Positions 11,555 to 21,148 of a stretch of 64,000 bases of DNA are shown one piece after another. Within the stretch, counting starts at the first letter, position 1. Each line of letters starts with the position of its first letter. Origin of the DNA: Nothophaeocryptopus gaeumannii (lineage: Eukaryota > Ascomycota > Dothideomycetes > Mycosphaerellales > Mycosphaerellaceae); assembly GCA_031771865.1 (NCBI GenBank), contig JASISA010000026.1:62001-126000 (forward strand), in the 5' to 3' direction. The notes under the pieces are model-generated. The model had not been told where the DNA came from and did no database searches. It saw nothing but the letters and a program-made list of their open reading frames with translations. The position numbers and the translations under genes were made by a program.

Positions 11555-12427
11555 ACGTTTGATTGGTCGCGAAGGCCGCGAGCGACCAAAGGGGATGTGA
11601 GATGGGTCAATGGTTTGGACAGATTGGATCCATGCTTCGAATCATAGTGGCGGTGTACAAGCTTTCAAGAGGACCAAGCCATGCCGCAACGAACAACACT
11701 CCAGCAAGAACGCCCTCCTGCTGCGAGGAACACCCACCCTCCTCGACTCACGACTCTATAACCCTAAGAACCAACGACATTGCAAAGCCTTATGGATTTC
11801 CCATCGATGCTGGAATCAATTAGCAGATCCGGCTCTTCGCAAGGCGCCCAAGTCAAGGGGAAGCGCAGCGGAATGGCTGAACTGCACCCCGACAACCTCA
11901 TCGCCTCCACGATGGGACCGACTATGTCATGTCGTTACGAGAACCAGAATGCTTGAGGATTTTCATTCGCGATACCTGCTACGATTTGTTCATGTGGAGC
12001 ACAACTGTCCCGTCCTCCGTAAAATCTGAGAATGAGAAACTTTGATACCACCATTTCATTCTCGAGCTTTTTCGTTCTCGCTCACATATCTCTGATCTGA
12101 AACTTTCAACCAGAGCGCTCCCGAGTTCTGTATCGCCGCCGAATCTTGAATGTTCAGTTTAGTGTTGAAATTGGTCCCTTGTTGCGATATACATTCAGCA
12201 TCCCGCGTTTCGACGATCTTCCAACCACGTTTCGACGCGAAAGATCCGCTTCCGCACCACAAGCATCAACAAGCGTCGCCTTAGTCTACATCGTCTACGC
12301 AAGTACGGCACATTGAGGCTGGGTGCAACAACACCTCGAGAAGCAAGATGTTGGAAGACATGGCGGTACCTCCTCCTATAGATCTCTTCCCTCTGCTACC
12401 AATCTTTAGTAGGTGGAGACGAAAGAT
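11555..12427. other. intergenic; nothing recognised
   Basis: Short open frames on both strands have no protein-like features. The final part is the likely leader of the gene at 12428. Confidence 0.4.
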
Positions 12428-13513
12428 ATGTCACTGACAACTTCCGCAACAACAAATCAAACCCTCTCTTACCTCACAACAACCTTCACACCCCCGCCGT
12501 CTTGTCTTGCGCCTACGTATACAGTTGGAGATGTCGATTCCATCACCGATTCTAGTGGCGGATATACTCTCAAAGGCTGGAGTCCAGAATGTTACCCTCC
12601 CGGAGCTCCTCCAATCGTGTATGGAGTGTCTCCCCAATATGTGAGTGATGAGTGTATTGGAGAATATACGAGTCGAAGTGGGTTCGTGCTGGGTGCTACT
12701 ACATTTGTGTTTTGTTGTTCCTCGTAAGTGCAATAATCATACCTAACCCATCCCATTGATAAGACACCCGAGCCACTTTCTAACGACTGATGATAGCGCG
12801 ACACAATGGATCGAACGCCCCTGCGAACGCTACCAACCCTCCCTCCTCATCCCCGTAACAATCATAATCTCCACGCGCACCTATATGACCAACACCGCAT
12901 CCCTTCACTGGCCAGTCGTAACAATGATCTACCGCGACGCCTTCGCTCCCTACTACGGGAAACCGCAAGCAACGTTCGGGCAGGTGTGTAGTCCGCTGGA
13001 CATGGGTTCTGTGGCGGTGACGATTCCTTTGACGACGACGAATAGTGGCGGTATGACTGTGACGGAAATTGCGGGTATGAGTACGAGTGCGAGTACGGAT
13101 GCTGGGGGAAGTATGGGTACTGTGAATGGATCTGCGATGGGGTTGAATGGAGTTGCGGAGAGTCAAGGGGACTCTCGACGGGTGCCCAGGCTGGTATAGG
13201 TGTGGGAGCTGGAATTGCTGGTCTGATTCTCCTAGGGGCGCTTATGTTTTGAATGCTTCGGAGACGTCGAAATCACCGGAGGGCAGCAAGGAGGCCACCG
13301 GATGAGTCTCACAAATCCGAGTTGTCTGGTGTGGGTGAGAGTAATCCTGAGGTGGGTGTTAATGGGTCGGTGCATGAAGCTGATCGTGCGAATCGTATGC
13401 CGAGCGAGGCGAATCGAGCGGATGTGTCGGCGGAGTTGGACACTGGGTGGAGGGGATGGGAGGCCGATGGTGCGGCGAGTCGGCGTGTTGGTTGTGAGAT
13501 GGCAATACGGTAA
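12428..13513 (+). pseudogene. broken single-pass membrane protein gene (frameshift plus in-frame TGA)
   Basis: Exon 1 (12428-12723) and exon 2 (from 12797) encode an extracellular Thr/Ser/Pro- and Cys-rich domain with no clear signal peptide. After the ESQG codons at about 13160-13170 the frame runs into TAG at 13197. The next frame continues LSTGAQAG and a hydrophobic segment (GIGVGAGIAGLILLGALMF), hits TGA at 13250, then stays open through an RRRRNHRR basic stop-transfer and a tail containing SELSG and HEADRANRMPSE, to 13513. This ectodomain-TM-RRRR-tail plan is common in fungal sensor or adhesin-like surface proteins. The shift sits in a run of four G: one missing G would explain it. So the gene shows one frameshift and one nonsense codon. 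Sequencing error for the G run cannot be excluded. The family function is unknown. Confidence 0.6.
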
Positions 13514-13985
13514 TGGGAGTAGGTAGAGGAATGTCAAGATAGACTTCCAGAAACTGCGTGCATGATCTCCTACAAAACTCAGGCTTGAGTAGTAGCGACG
13601 GCTGGACGAAAACAGCACAGACCATAGCTACTCTCCAGAGAATTGAGCGCGATGATCTGGTATGTCTCTTAGATGTGGTTCATTTTGATTCTTTGAGCGT
13701 GAAGATGAGAGCACAGCGATTGCTTTAGCAGAGAGGGCCCCAGGCTCTCCGAGACGACAGCCATCCATGCTGTAGAAATCGTCACCGACAGTCTCAGAGC
13801 GAGACTAAGCCGAACAGATCCAGCACTTAGATCTGTTCACATCTCTAAGCGCCACCTGCACTTTCACATGCAAAGTCGAGAACGGCCCGCACGCGCTCCT
13901 TCCCGCGGGATACACAACGGCGCTTAATCTTTCCGTTTCACCTGCAGAAACTTCCACCTCAAACATCAACACCATCACCAGCGAG
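13514..13985. other. intergenic; promoter side of the F-box-like gene
   Basis: No coding signal. The last 60 nt are CA/CT-rich (CTTCCACCTCAAACATCAACACC), consistent with a leader for the gene at 13986. Confidence 0.45.
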
Positions 13986-14517
13986 ATGTCCTCAGTAAGA
14001 GATGCGATGATACGTCGCGCTGGTGCGATGCGAGCCCATCTCGAGAATCTGCCACAGGAGCTCTACAACGAGATCTATTCCCTCACCTTCACTGTTCCGG
14101 AGGGCGTCCACATCATATCCCCTTACGACTTCAGAGGACCGAGCCAGAAAGCATTTCCCCACATTCTCCATATGGACCGAGCAAGCCGGGAGCGCCTCGC
14201 AGCAGTGTACTATGGCAGCGGCGCCAAGTTCTTCGTGTATCAAGGCATCATCCGAAGGTGGACAGCCACAATCCCAAAGGCGCACCTAGCCATGGTCAAG
14301 ACGGTGGGCGTTGCGCTGTTCGAATCGGATCATCAGGGAAATCAGCGCCCTGTGAAGATTGACAAGAGCTTGAAAATTCCGCGCCCGTTCCCTCAGATCG
14401 AGAACCTCTGCGCTGGATATACCGAAGAAAAGGTAAGAAGCGTAGGCATCTACCAGACGCATGAGAGGAGCTAACAGTGAGCAGCTTCTCGAGGAGCTGA
14501 AGGATGTCGAGGCGTAG
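13986..14517 (+). CDS. short F-box-like hypothetical protein (159 aa)
   Basis: Two exons (13986-14432 and 14485-14517) join across a 52-nt intron with a CTAAC branch site, giving 159 residues. The N-terminal segment LENLPQELYNEIYSLTFT resembles the start of an F-box. The later LHMDRASRERLAAVYYG and FFVYQGIIRRW segments follow the pattern of a family of short F-box-like proteins that is much expanded in filamentous ascomycetes. Members are thought to bind Skp1 or partner proteins, but functions are not established. The spliced C-terminus is short (EEKLLEELKDVEA). Without splicing the frame would read through the branch site to a nearby stop; the intron signals are strong, so I prefer the spliced form. 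Confidence 0.7.
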
Positions 14518-14748
14518 GAGAGGACTCGACAGCGGGAGGCTCAGCGCTGCTCTGAGGGGCAGTAGTCTGCCACAGAGCTGATCTCAAGAGCGGCAGAATT
14601 TTACGCGCAGACGTCTAAGGAGAGGAGAGTCTCGGTGTCCTGTAACGGAGATCCTAAGATGAGCGATGTGGATCATGGCGAAAGAAGCGGTCGGTAGCCG
14701 GCAGTGAGAGGCCCGAGGATGCAGCAGATAGGGAGCCTCGAGCAAGGC

Positions 14749-15003
14749 TCAATCCTCTTCATCATTCGAATCCCATCTGCTCAGCATGTTCTCCATCTCA
14801 ATGTGCTCCGAGTAGCCCGCATGCCCGCCTTGTCCCATTGCCCTCGCGTACTGAAGTCCGTAGGTAGTGGGCACAGTCCTACTTCGGGTGCCGCTCCATG
14901 CTGCTCGAATGTCGTCTCCAAGACAGGACGATAGGGCGAATAAGGCCAGAACCAGAATGACGAAGCACAGAAGAGCTACCAGGATGATCGCGAAGGTATT
15001 CAT
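14749..15003 (-). CDS. small single-pass membrane protein (84 aa)
   Basis: Starting at the ATG at 15003, the frame encodes 84 residues. Residues 3-26 are a very hydrophobic helix (FAIILVALLCFVILVLALFALSS), followed by a hydrophilic tail with GGHAGYSEHIEMENM and an acidic end (DSNDEED). The frame is open further upstream, but that part is basic and unlike a protein, while the chosen ATG has an A at -3 and leads directly into the helix. It may be a signal-anchored membrane protein with a short exposed tail. I recognise no family. It lies tail-side to the F-box-like gene and head-to-head with UBA1, about 520 bp away. Confidence 0.5.
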   Translation of the reverse strand: MNTFAIILVALLCFVILVLALFALSSCLGDDIRAAWSGTRSRTVPTTYGLQYARAMGQGGHAGYSEHIEMENMLSRWDSNDEED

Positions 15004-15522
15004 TTGTACCAGATGATGCGGCGATCGTGGCCAAGACCGATAGCTCTCCAGGTGTCTCAGTGCTCCATGAAATTTCCATGCAATTTGACCTGTCATCAAC
15101 AAGCGAAGGCGATCATGCGAAAGGGAGCGTGAGCCTGTGCGATGCAAAGGGCGCAAGGGCGATGTTTTGGATTTGTAAGGCAGACACCCAGGCATCCCTG
15201 CAGCTGCTGTTTCTTGACGTAACTTTGATGGCACGAGCGGCGTGTTTCACTCCGAACTGCCCTCTTACAAACGCGCAGCACCACCAAGACCTCACTCTCT
15301 GCTATACCTCAACCATCAACCTTTTCCTCGAGCCAACTTCTTTCTTTCCGCCATCCGCCGAGTCGTTTTGCCTTTCCCATCGACCATTGTCAGACAGGAC
15401 CGAACTGACATCACGCGAGTAGCAGTTGGAAGCGCAGCAGAGTGGAGAGAGCCGCGAGTGTTTGAGGGAAGGTGTAGGCACTCTCGCGAATCACTTCCTC
15501 TATCACAACGCCCGCAGCTCAT
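15004..15522. promoter_or_regulatory. upstream region of UBA1 (and of the small membrane protein)
   Basis: No coding signal. The region from about 15270 to 15400 is rich in CT and CA stretches, as in leaders of highly expressed fungal genes. Promoter role is inferred from position between two divergent starts. Confidence 0.45.
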
Positions 15523-18500
15523 ATGAAGAGAAGGGCAGAATCGCCGCCTACCACCAACACCAACGACTCACCACATAAGAAGCGATCCGTCGCCGAGCCC
15601 AACACCGATACAACTACAAACGGAAACGGGACCGGCACTATGAGTGCCATGGACGTAGATAACCCGAAGCAGGCTGCTGAGCAGCTGAAGGAGGCCAGTA
15701 ACGGCAATGGCGAGATTGACGAGAGCTTGTACTCGCGTCAGCTGTACGTGCTGGGTCATGAGGCCATGAAGCGCATGGGCAGCAGCAACGTGCTCGTTGT
15801 TGGCCTGCGGGGTCTGGGTGTGGAGATTGCAAAGAACATCGCCTTGGCTGGTGTGAAGAGCTTGTCACTGTTCGATCCAAAGCCAGCAAAGATCCAAGAT
15901 CTCTCATCACAATTCTTCCTGCACCCTGAGGACGTTGGCCAGCCGCGTGCTGCTGTGACCGCGCCTCGTGTTTCGGAGCTCAACCCATATACCCCAGTCA
16001 ATGTCCACCCGGGCAACGACCTCACCAGCGATCTCAGCCAGCTCAAGAAATATCAGACTGTTGTGCTCACTGGCACACCTCTCAAGGATCAGCTCAAGAT
16101 CGCCGAGTACTGCCACGAGAACGGCATCTTCGTTGTCATCTCCGATATCTACGGCCTATTCGGCACCATCTTCACAGACTTCGGCAAGAACTTCACCGTA
16201 GGCGATCCTACCGGCGAGAATCCGCTCAACGGCATCGTGGCCGGTGTCGACTCAGAGGGCTTGGTGTCTGCGCTGGATGAGACACGTCACGGTTTGGAAG
16301 ATGGGGACTTTGTCACATTCACAGAGGTGGAGGGCATGGAGGCATTGAACGATGGCACACCACGCAAGATCACAGTGAAGGGCCCATACACATACCAAAT
16401 CGAGCTACCTGCAAATGCCGGGCAGTACAAGCGCGGCGGTCTCTACCAGCAGGTCAAGATGCCAAAGATCATTGACTATGAGCCTCTCAGCAAGCAGCTC
16501 AAGAAGCCAGAGCAGATGATCTCCGACTTCGCCAAGTTCGATCGTCCAGGCCAGCTCCACGTTGGATTTCAGGCTCTGCACGCGTTCGCCGAGAAGCACG
16601 GTGGAGAGTTCCCACGCCCACACAACGCCGAAGATGCGAAGCAGGTGTACCAGCTGTCGCAGGAAATCAACAAGAGCCAGGAAGAGCCTGCAGAGTTGGA
16701 CGAGAAGATCATCACTGAGCTGTCGTACCAAGCCCGGGGTGACTTGTCACCTATGGCAGCATTCTTTGGTGGTCTCGCAGCGCAAGAGGTACTGAAATCT
16801 GTTTCTGGCAAGTTCACACCGGTCAAGCAGTGGCTGTACGTCGACTCTCTGGAGTCTCTACCTACATCGTCGAAGCGCAGCGAGGATCTGTGCAAGCCTC
16901 TCGGGACTCGTTACGATGGACAAATCGCAGTGTTTGGAAAGGAATACCAGGACAAGCTCGCCAACGTCAAGCAGTTCTTGGTCGGTGCTGGTGCTATTGG
17001 GTGTGAGATGCTCAAGAACTGGGCAATTATCGGACTTGGTACTGGACCGAAGGGTAAGATCTGGGTGACGGACATGGACCAAATCGAGAGGAGCAACCTC
17101 AACAGACAGTTTCTCTTCCGATCAAAGGATGTGGGTCATCTCAAGTCCGAGTCTGCCGCGGCCGCTGTGCAGGCCATGAACCCAGACTTGAAGGGCAAGA
17201 TTGTAGCGATGAAAGATCTGGTGGCTCAAAGCACCGAGCACATCTTCAACGAGAACTTTTGGGAGAACCTGGATGGCGTCACCAATGCTTTGGACAACGT
17301 GGACGCTCGTACATATGTCGACCGTCGTTGCGTCTTCTTCCACCTGCCATTGCTCGACAGCGGTACTCTCGGCACCAAGGGCAACACTCAAGTCGTTCTT
17401 CCGCGCATCACCGAATCCTACTCCAGCTCCCAGGATCCTCCCGAGCAATCTTTCCCGATGTGCACGCTGCGCTCGTTCCCAAATCGCATTGAGCACACAA
17501 TTGCTTGGGCCAAGGATCTCTTCCACACCTATTTCGCAGGACCCGCGGAGATCGTCAACGCGTACCTCACCCAGAAGGACTACCTTGGCACGGCGCTGAA
17601 GCAGTCAGGAAACGAGAAGCAGACCCTCGAGACTCTCCGCGACTACCTCCTGACCGAGAAGCCTCAGTCATGGGACGACTGCATCGAGTGGGCGCGCACA
17701 CAATTCGAGAATCAATACAATAATGCTATTCAGCAGCTGCTGTACAACTTCCCGAAGGATTCCAAGACCTCATCAGGGCAGCCATTCTGGTCAGGGCCTA
17801 AGCGCGCACCCGACCCACTGCAGTTCGACCCCAACAACCCTACACACTACGGCTTCATCATTGCTGCCGCCAACCTGCACGCATTCAACTACAAGATCGA
17901 GCCAAATAACGACCGCAACCACATCGTGTCTGTGCTTGAGCGCCAGATCGTGCCAGACTTCAAGCCCGACTCGAATGTCAAGATCCAGGCGGATGATAAG
18001 GAGCCAGATCCAAACGCAAATGCTCCGCTGGACGACAATGAGGTTCTCGAGAAGATCGCTAAGTCTCTCCCTCAGCCAAAGACTTTAGGCGACTTCCGTC
18101 TGGAGCCTGTCGAGTTCGAGAAGGACGATGACACCAACTTCCACATCGACTTCATCACTGCCGCCGCCAATTTGCGAGCTGAGAACTACAAGATCCAGAC
18201 CGCTGACCGTCACAAGATCAAATTCATCGCCGGCAAGATCATTCCAGCCATTGCAACAACCACAGCTCTTGTCACTGGTCTCGTCATCTTGGAGTTGTAC
18301 AAGATCATCGACGGCAAAGATGACATTGAGCAGTACAAGAACGGCTTCGTCAACTTGGCGCTGCCATTCTTCGGCTTCTCCGAGCCTATCGCTTCTCCGA
18401 AGGGCGAATACCAAGGTCCGAATGGCAAGGTCACCATCGACAAGCTCTGGGATCGATTCGAGACGGAGGACGTTACCCTGCAGCGATTCATTGACGACTT

Positions 18501-18795
18501 CAAGGCCAAGGGTCTGAGCATCAGCATGATCTCGTCAGGGGTCAGCTTGCTATACGCCAGCTTCTACCCAGCAAGCAAAAACAAGGACAGGCTGCCTATG
18601 AAGTAAGGACAACCATGACAATGAATAGTGATGATCAAAAGCTGACCCGTGAACAGGATGTCTGACCTGGTCGAGCACATCTCCAAGAAGAAGATTCCCG
18701 ACCACCAGAAGAACGTCATCTTTGAGATCACCGCTGAGGATGAGACGGAGGAGGATGTGGAAATTCCGTACGTGATGCTCAAGCTGAAGAAGTAG
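15523..18795 (+). CDS. UBA1: ubiquitin-activating enzyme E1 (UBA1)
   Basis: Exons 15523-18602 and 18657-18795 encode 1072 residues, the normal size of E1. The enzyme adenylates ubiquitin with ATP and passes it to its own cysteine, then to E2 enzymes, in nucleus and cytosol. An inactive adenylation repeat begins near residue 70 (SRQLYVLG, VVGLRGLGVEIAKN). The active nucleotide site is VGAGAIGCEMLKN at about 487. The catalytic cysteine is Cys647 in FPMCTLRSFPN. The ubiquitin-fold domain closes the protein; its last 45 residues lie on exon 2 (LVEHISKKKIP to VMLKLKK). A 54-nt intron interrupts the Lys codon before MSDL. The first 39 residues hold two basic patches (KRR, HKKR) and precede Met40 and Met43, so two start sites are possible. 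Otherwise the gene looks intact. Confidence 0.96.
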
Positions 18796-19147
18796 ACCAT
18801 GTCAACCCGTCAAAACACTCGCTCAGAAATGGAGACAAGGCGTCGGGAGACAGAGGCTTCGCAGCATTTGCATCGGCGTTTCGTGAGAAGGGATGAGAGT
18901 GGGGAAGCATCTACTGCAGATTGCAATGAGAGTCAAGAGTGGAGAATGGACATAAATTGCTATCGCTCTTGTATGAGCAAGCTTAGGATGGCTATATAGC
19001 TGCCACATGCCTCTATCGCTGAGGCCAATACAATCATACTCTTCCTGGATATGAGAAATTCGTACTCGTCGCCCAACCGTCAATCTCGTATAAATCGTTC
19101 CAATCGTAATGCATGATGCCCATAATCCGTCGCTTTGCCTTCCATGT
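18796..19147. other. short convergent intergenic region
   Basis: This stretch holds the 3' sides of UBA1 and the F-box gene. I see nothing else in it. Confidence 0.5.
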
Positions 19148-20263
19148 TCAATCGGAGAGATAAATGATCTCCTGCAGAAATTGATCTCTTAGATGCTCGT
19201 CATATCCCAGATGCTCTCCATCATCATCGTCTTCGTCCGAGAGTTCCACGACCTCCCTCCAAACCTCCACATCCTCGTCCTCATCGTCACTATCAAGCAC
19301 GATTGTGTTCTCCGCCCTCTGCATCGCAGCTTCCCCAGCTCTCTTTTGCGCCTCTTTTGCTCCTTTCGCGGAGTCGGCTATAACCTTCGCTTTCTCCTTC
19401 TCGCTCTCCTCTGCCCGTATCTTCGCGTTCTCTTTCATCCTCTCCCTCCTCGCAACCCGCTCCGCCTCTCGCTTTTCGAGATGTTTTTGTAAATTCCCGC
19501 CGTGAACCATAGCCGCAAGATCCCTCACATCCTGTGCAAGAAACATGGTTGTTGTCACGCCATAGACTGTATATGTTCCATATCTCAATCTCGGCAGGCC
19601 GGGATGTGCCGCTAGGAGTCTCCCCAAATGTGACGAAGAAGGATGTTGATGCGGAAGTAAATGATGTTCTTTCAAATCGAACCTCTTCATCGCATCCGTC
19701 TTGGTGATCTTCTCCGCCCATTCGAGCTTATCGCATTTCTCGCAACAGCGTAAGCCATTCATCAGGATTGCTCGTCTCTCGCTTGCTTTTCCGCAGAAGG
19801 CGCAGTTCTTCTCCGCCCACGTCAGTAAGCCTTTTCTTTTGCCCCTGGTAGCTCGGAGGTAGTTGGGTCCAAAGGTTGTTTTGTCTCTTTGTGGGACACT
19901 CTTTAATTCTTTGAACTTGATTATCTCGGCATGAGCGAGGAGGAAATGATGAGCCCAATCGTTGACTTCGAAGCGGAGTGTTTTGCATGTTGCGGCGAGG
20001 AGGTCGAGAGTCTGGGTATGTTTGCCGGCGACTGGAAGATGAGGGTCAGGGTGGAAGGCGAGGTCGGGAGAGTGGGAGGGAAAGAGGTAGGAGATGATTT
20101 CGTGAATCAGTTCGGTTGGGAGGGCGGTTAGATAGTCTTGTTTGGGCGGTGAAGGTGTGGGTGGTTCGTCGACCGCTCTCTGCTTGCCTTTGCTTCTAGG
20201 CATGTCGGGCGAGAGGGTGGTGGATTGGTGAAGGAGGAAGGTTTGGAGATGAGGCCGTTGCAT
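19148..20263 (-). CDS. F-box protein with CxxC zinc-binding motif
   Basis: A single exon encodes 371 residues from the ATG at 20263; a second in-frame ATG at 20203 (MPRSKGKQRA) is an equally likely start. Residues 43-60 (DYLTALPTELIHEIISYL) begin an F-box that extends to the LAATCKTLRFEV segment near 100. A CAFC (154-157) and a CCEKC (173-177) motif could bind zinc. After residue 270 comes a charged, probable coiled-coil region (EKREAERVARRERMK and on), then an acidic tail (DSDDEDEDVEVW, DEDDDDGE). F-box proteins bring substrates to SCF ubiquitin ligases through Skp1; the target here is unknown. It faces UBA1 tail-to-tail. Confidence 0.8.
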   Translation of the reverse strand: MQRPHLQTFLLHQSTTLSPDMPRSKGKQRAVDEPPTPSPPKQDYLTALPTELIHEIISYLFPSHSPDLAFHPDPHLPVAGKHTQTLDLLAATCKTLRFEVNDWAHHFLLAHAEIIKFKELKSVPQRDKTTFGPNYLRATRGKRKGLLTWAEKNCAFCGKASERRAILMNGLRCCEKCDKLEWAEKITKTDAMKRFDLKEHHLLPHQHPSSSHLGRLLAAHPGLPRLRYGTYTVYGVTTTMFLAQDVRDLAAMVHGGNLQKHLEKREAERVARRERMKENAKIRAEESEKEKAKVIADSAKGAKEAQKRAGEAAMQRAENTIVLDSDDEDEDVEVWREVVELSDEDDDDGEHLGYDEHLRDQFLQEIIYLSD

Positions 20264-21148
20264 GTGAGGGATGATATGCTTGGCATAGCGGCGGTGATTC
20301 CTGCCCGTTGATAGCCGTTAATCAAATGGCGGGCTTGGGCGGGGTCATGTCCCATCAATTCACCCGCCTGGCGCGATTCTCCCACTTCCGATCCCCTCTC
20401 CTCGTTCGCACCGTAACATTGCGCTCTCGCCCAGACTTCGATATCGAATCAGGCCGACCAGAAAAACAAGCAGAATCATCCACGGAATAGTAATCTCAAA
20501 TTGTAGCACAAGTGCCGACGCACTGCATTATCACTCGATCTGCAAGAATATCCAAAACCACCTCACGCCCTCGTACCTGAGACTAACCCTTCTTCCGTGA
20601 GCTTTCACCCGGTCACTCCCTGCGAACTCTGAGAGATTGAATCATGCCGTCACACCTCCTCCGGGATCATTACTGCACAAGTCGCTTCATCCGCCGCCAG
20701 GACATCTTGCACACGAATAATATGCCCTCTGCTTGCTCCAGATAGGATTAGAGCACCGCTGTCGGGAACCGGCAGACCGTCACAGAACACCTACTGCAAT
20801 GCTGAATCCAAATGGCAAATGACTTGCACAAGCTTCTCGTTTAGCAATGGACAGTCCGGACCCTGGAACTACTCCACATGAACGGACCGGTGATAGTCCT
20901 GTAAGCAAAAAGTCTTCTTATTCGTAACTGTGTTAAACCTATCAGACTTAACATAGAGCGATTTACTTGGATCCCATTCGACCACGATGTCGACGGGGAT
21001 CTCTGGGCACCAAGTGGTCCAAGTCTCGCGGTAATCTAAAACGCGTCTAAGAATTAATCGCTGCCTTGTCTTCTTTCTGTACTGATGCTGTGCGCACATC
21101 GTCTCTCGCTACTTACCTTTCGTCACGTCGAAGTCTTGGCACTTCAAG
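20264..21148. promoter_or_regulatory. divergent intergenic region, F-box gene / GH92 gene
   Basis: About 885 bp between two start codons on opposite strands. No gene or repeat was seen. It must contain both promoters, but no specific site is evident. Confidence 0.45.
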
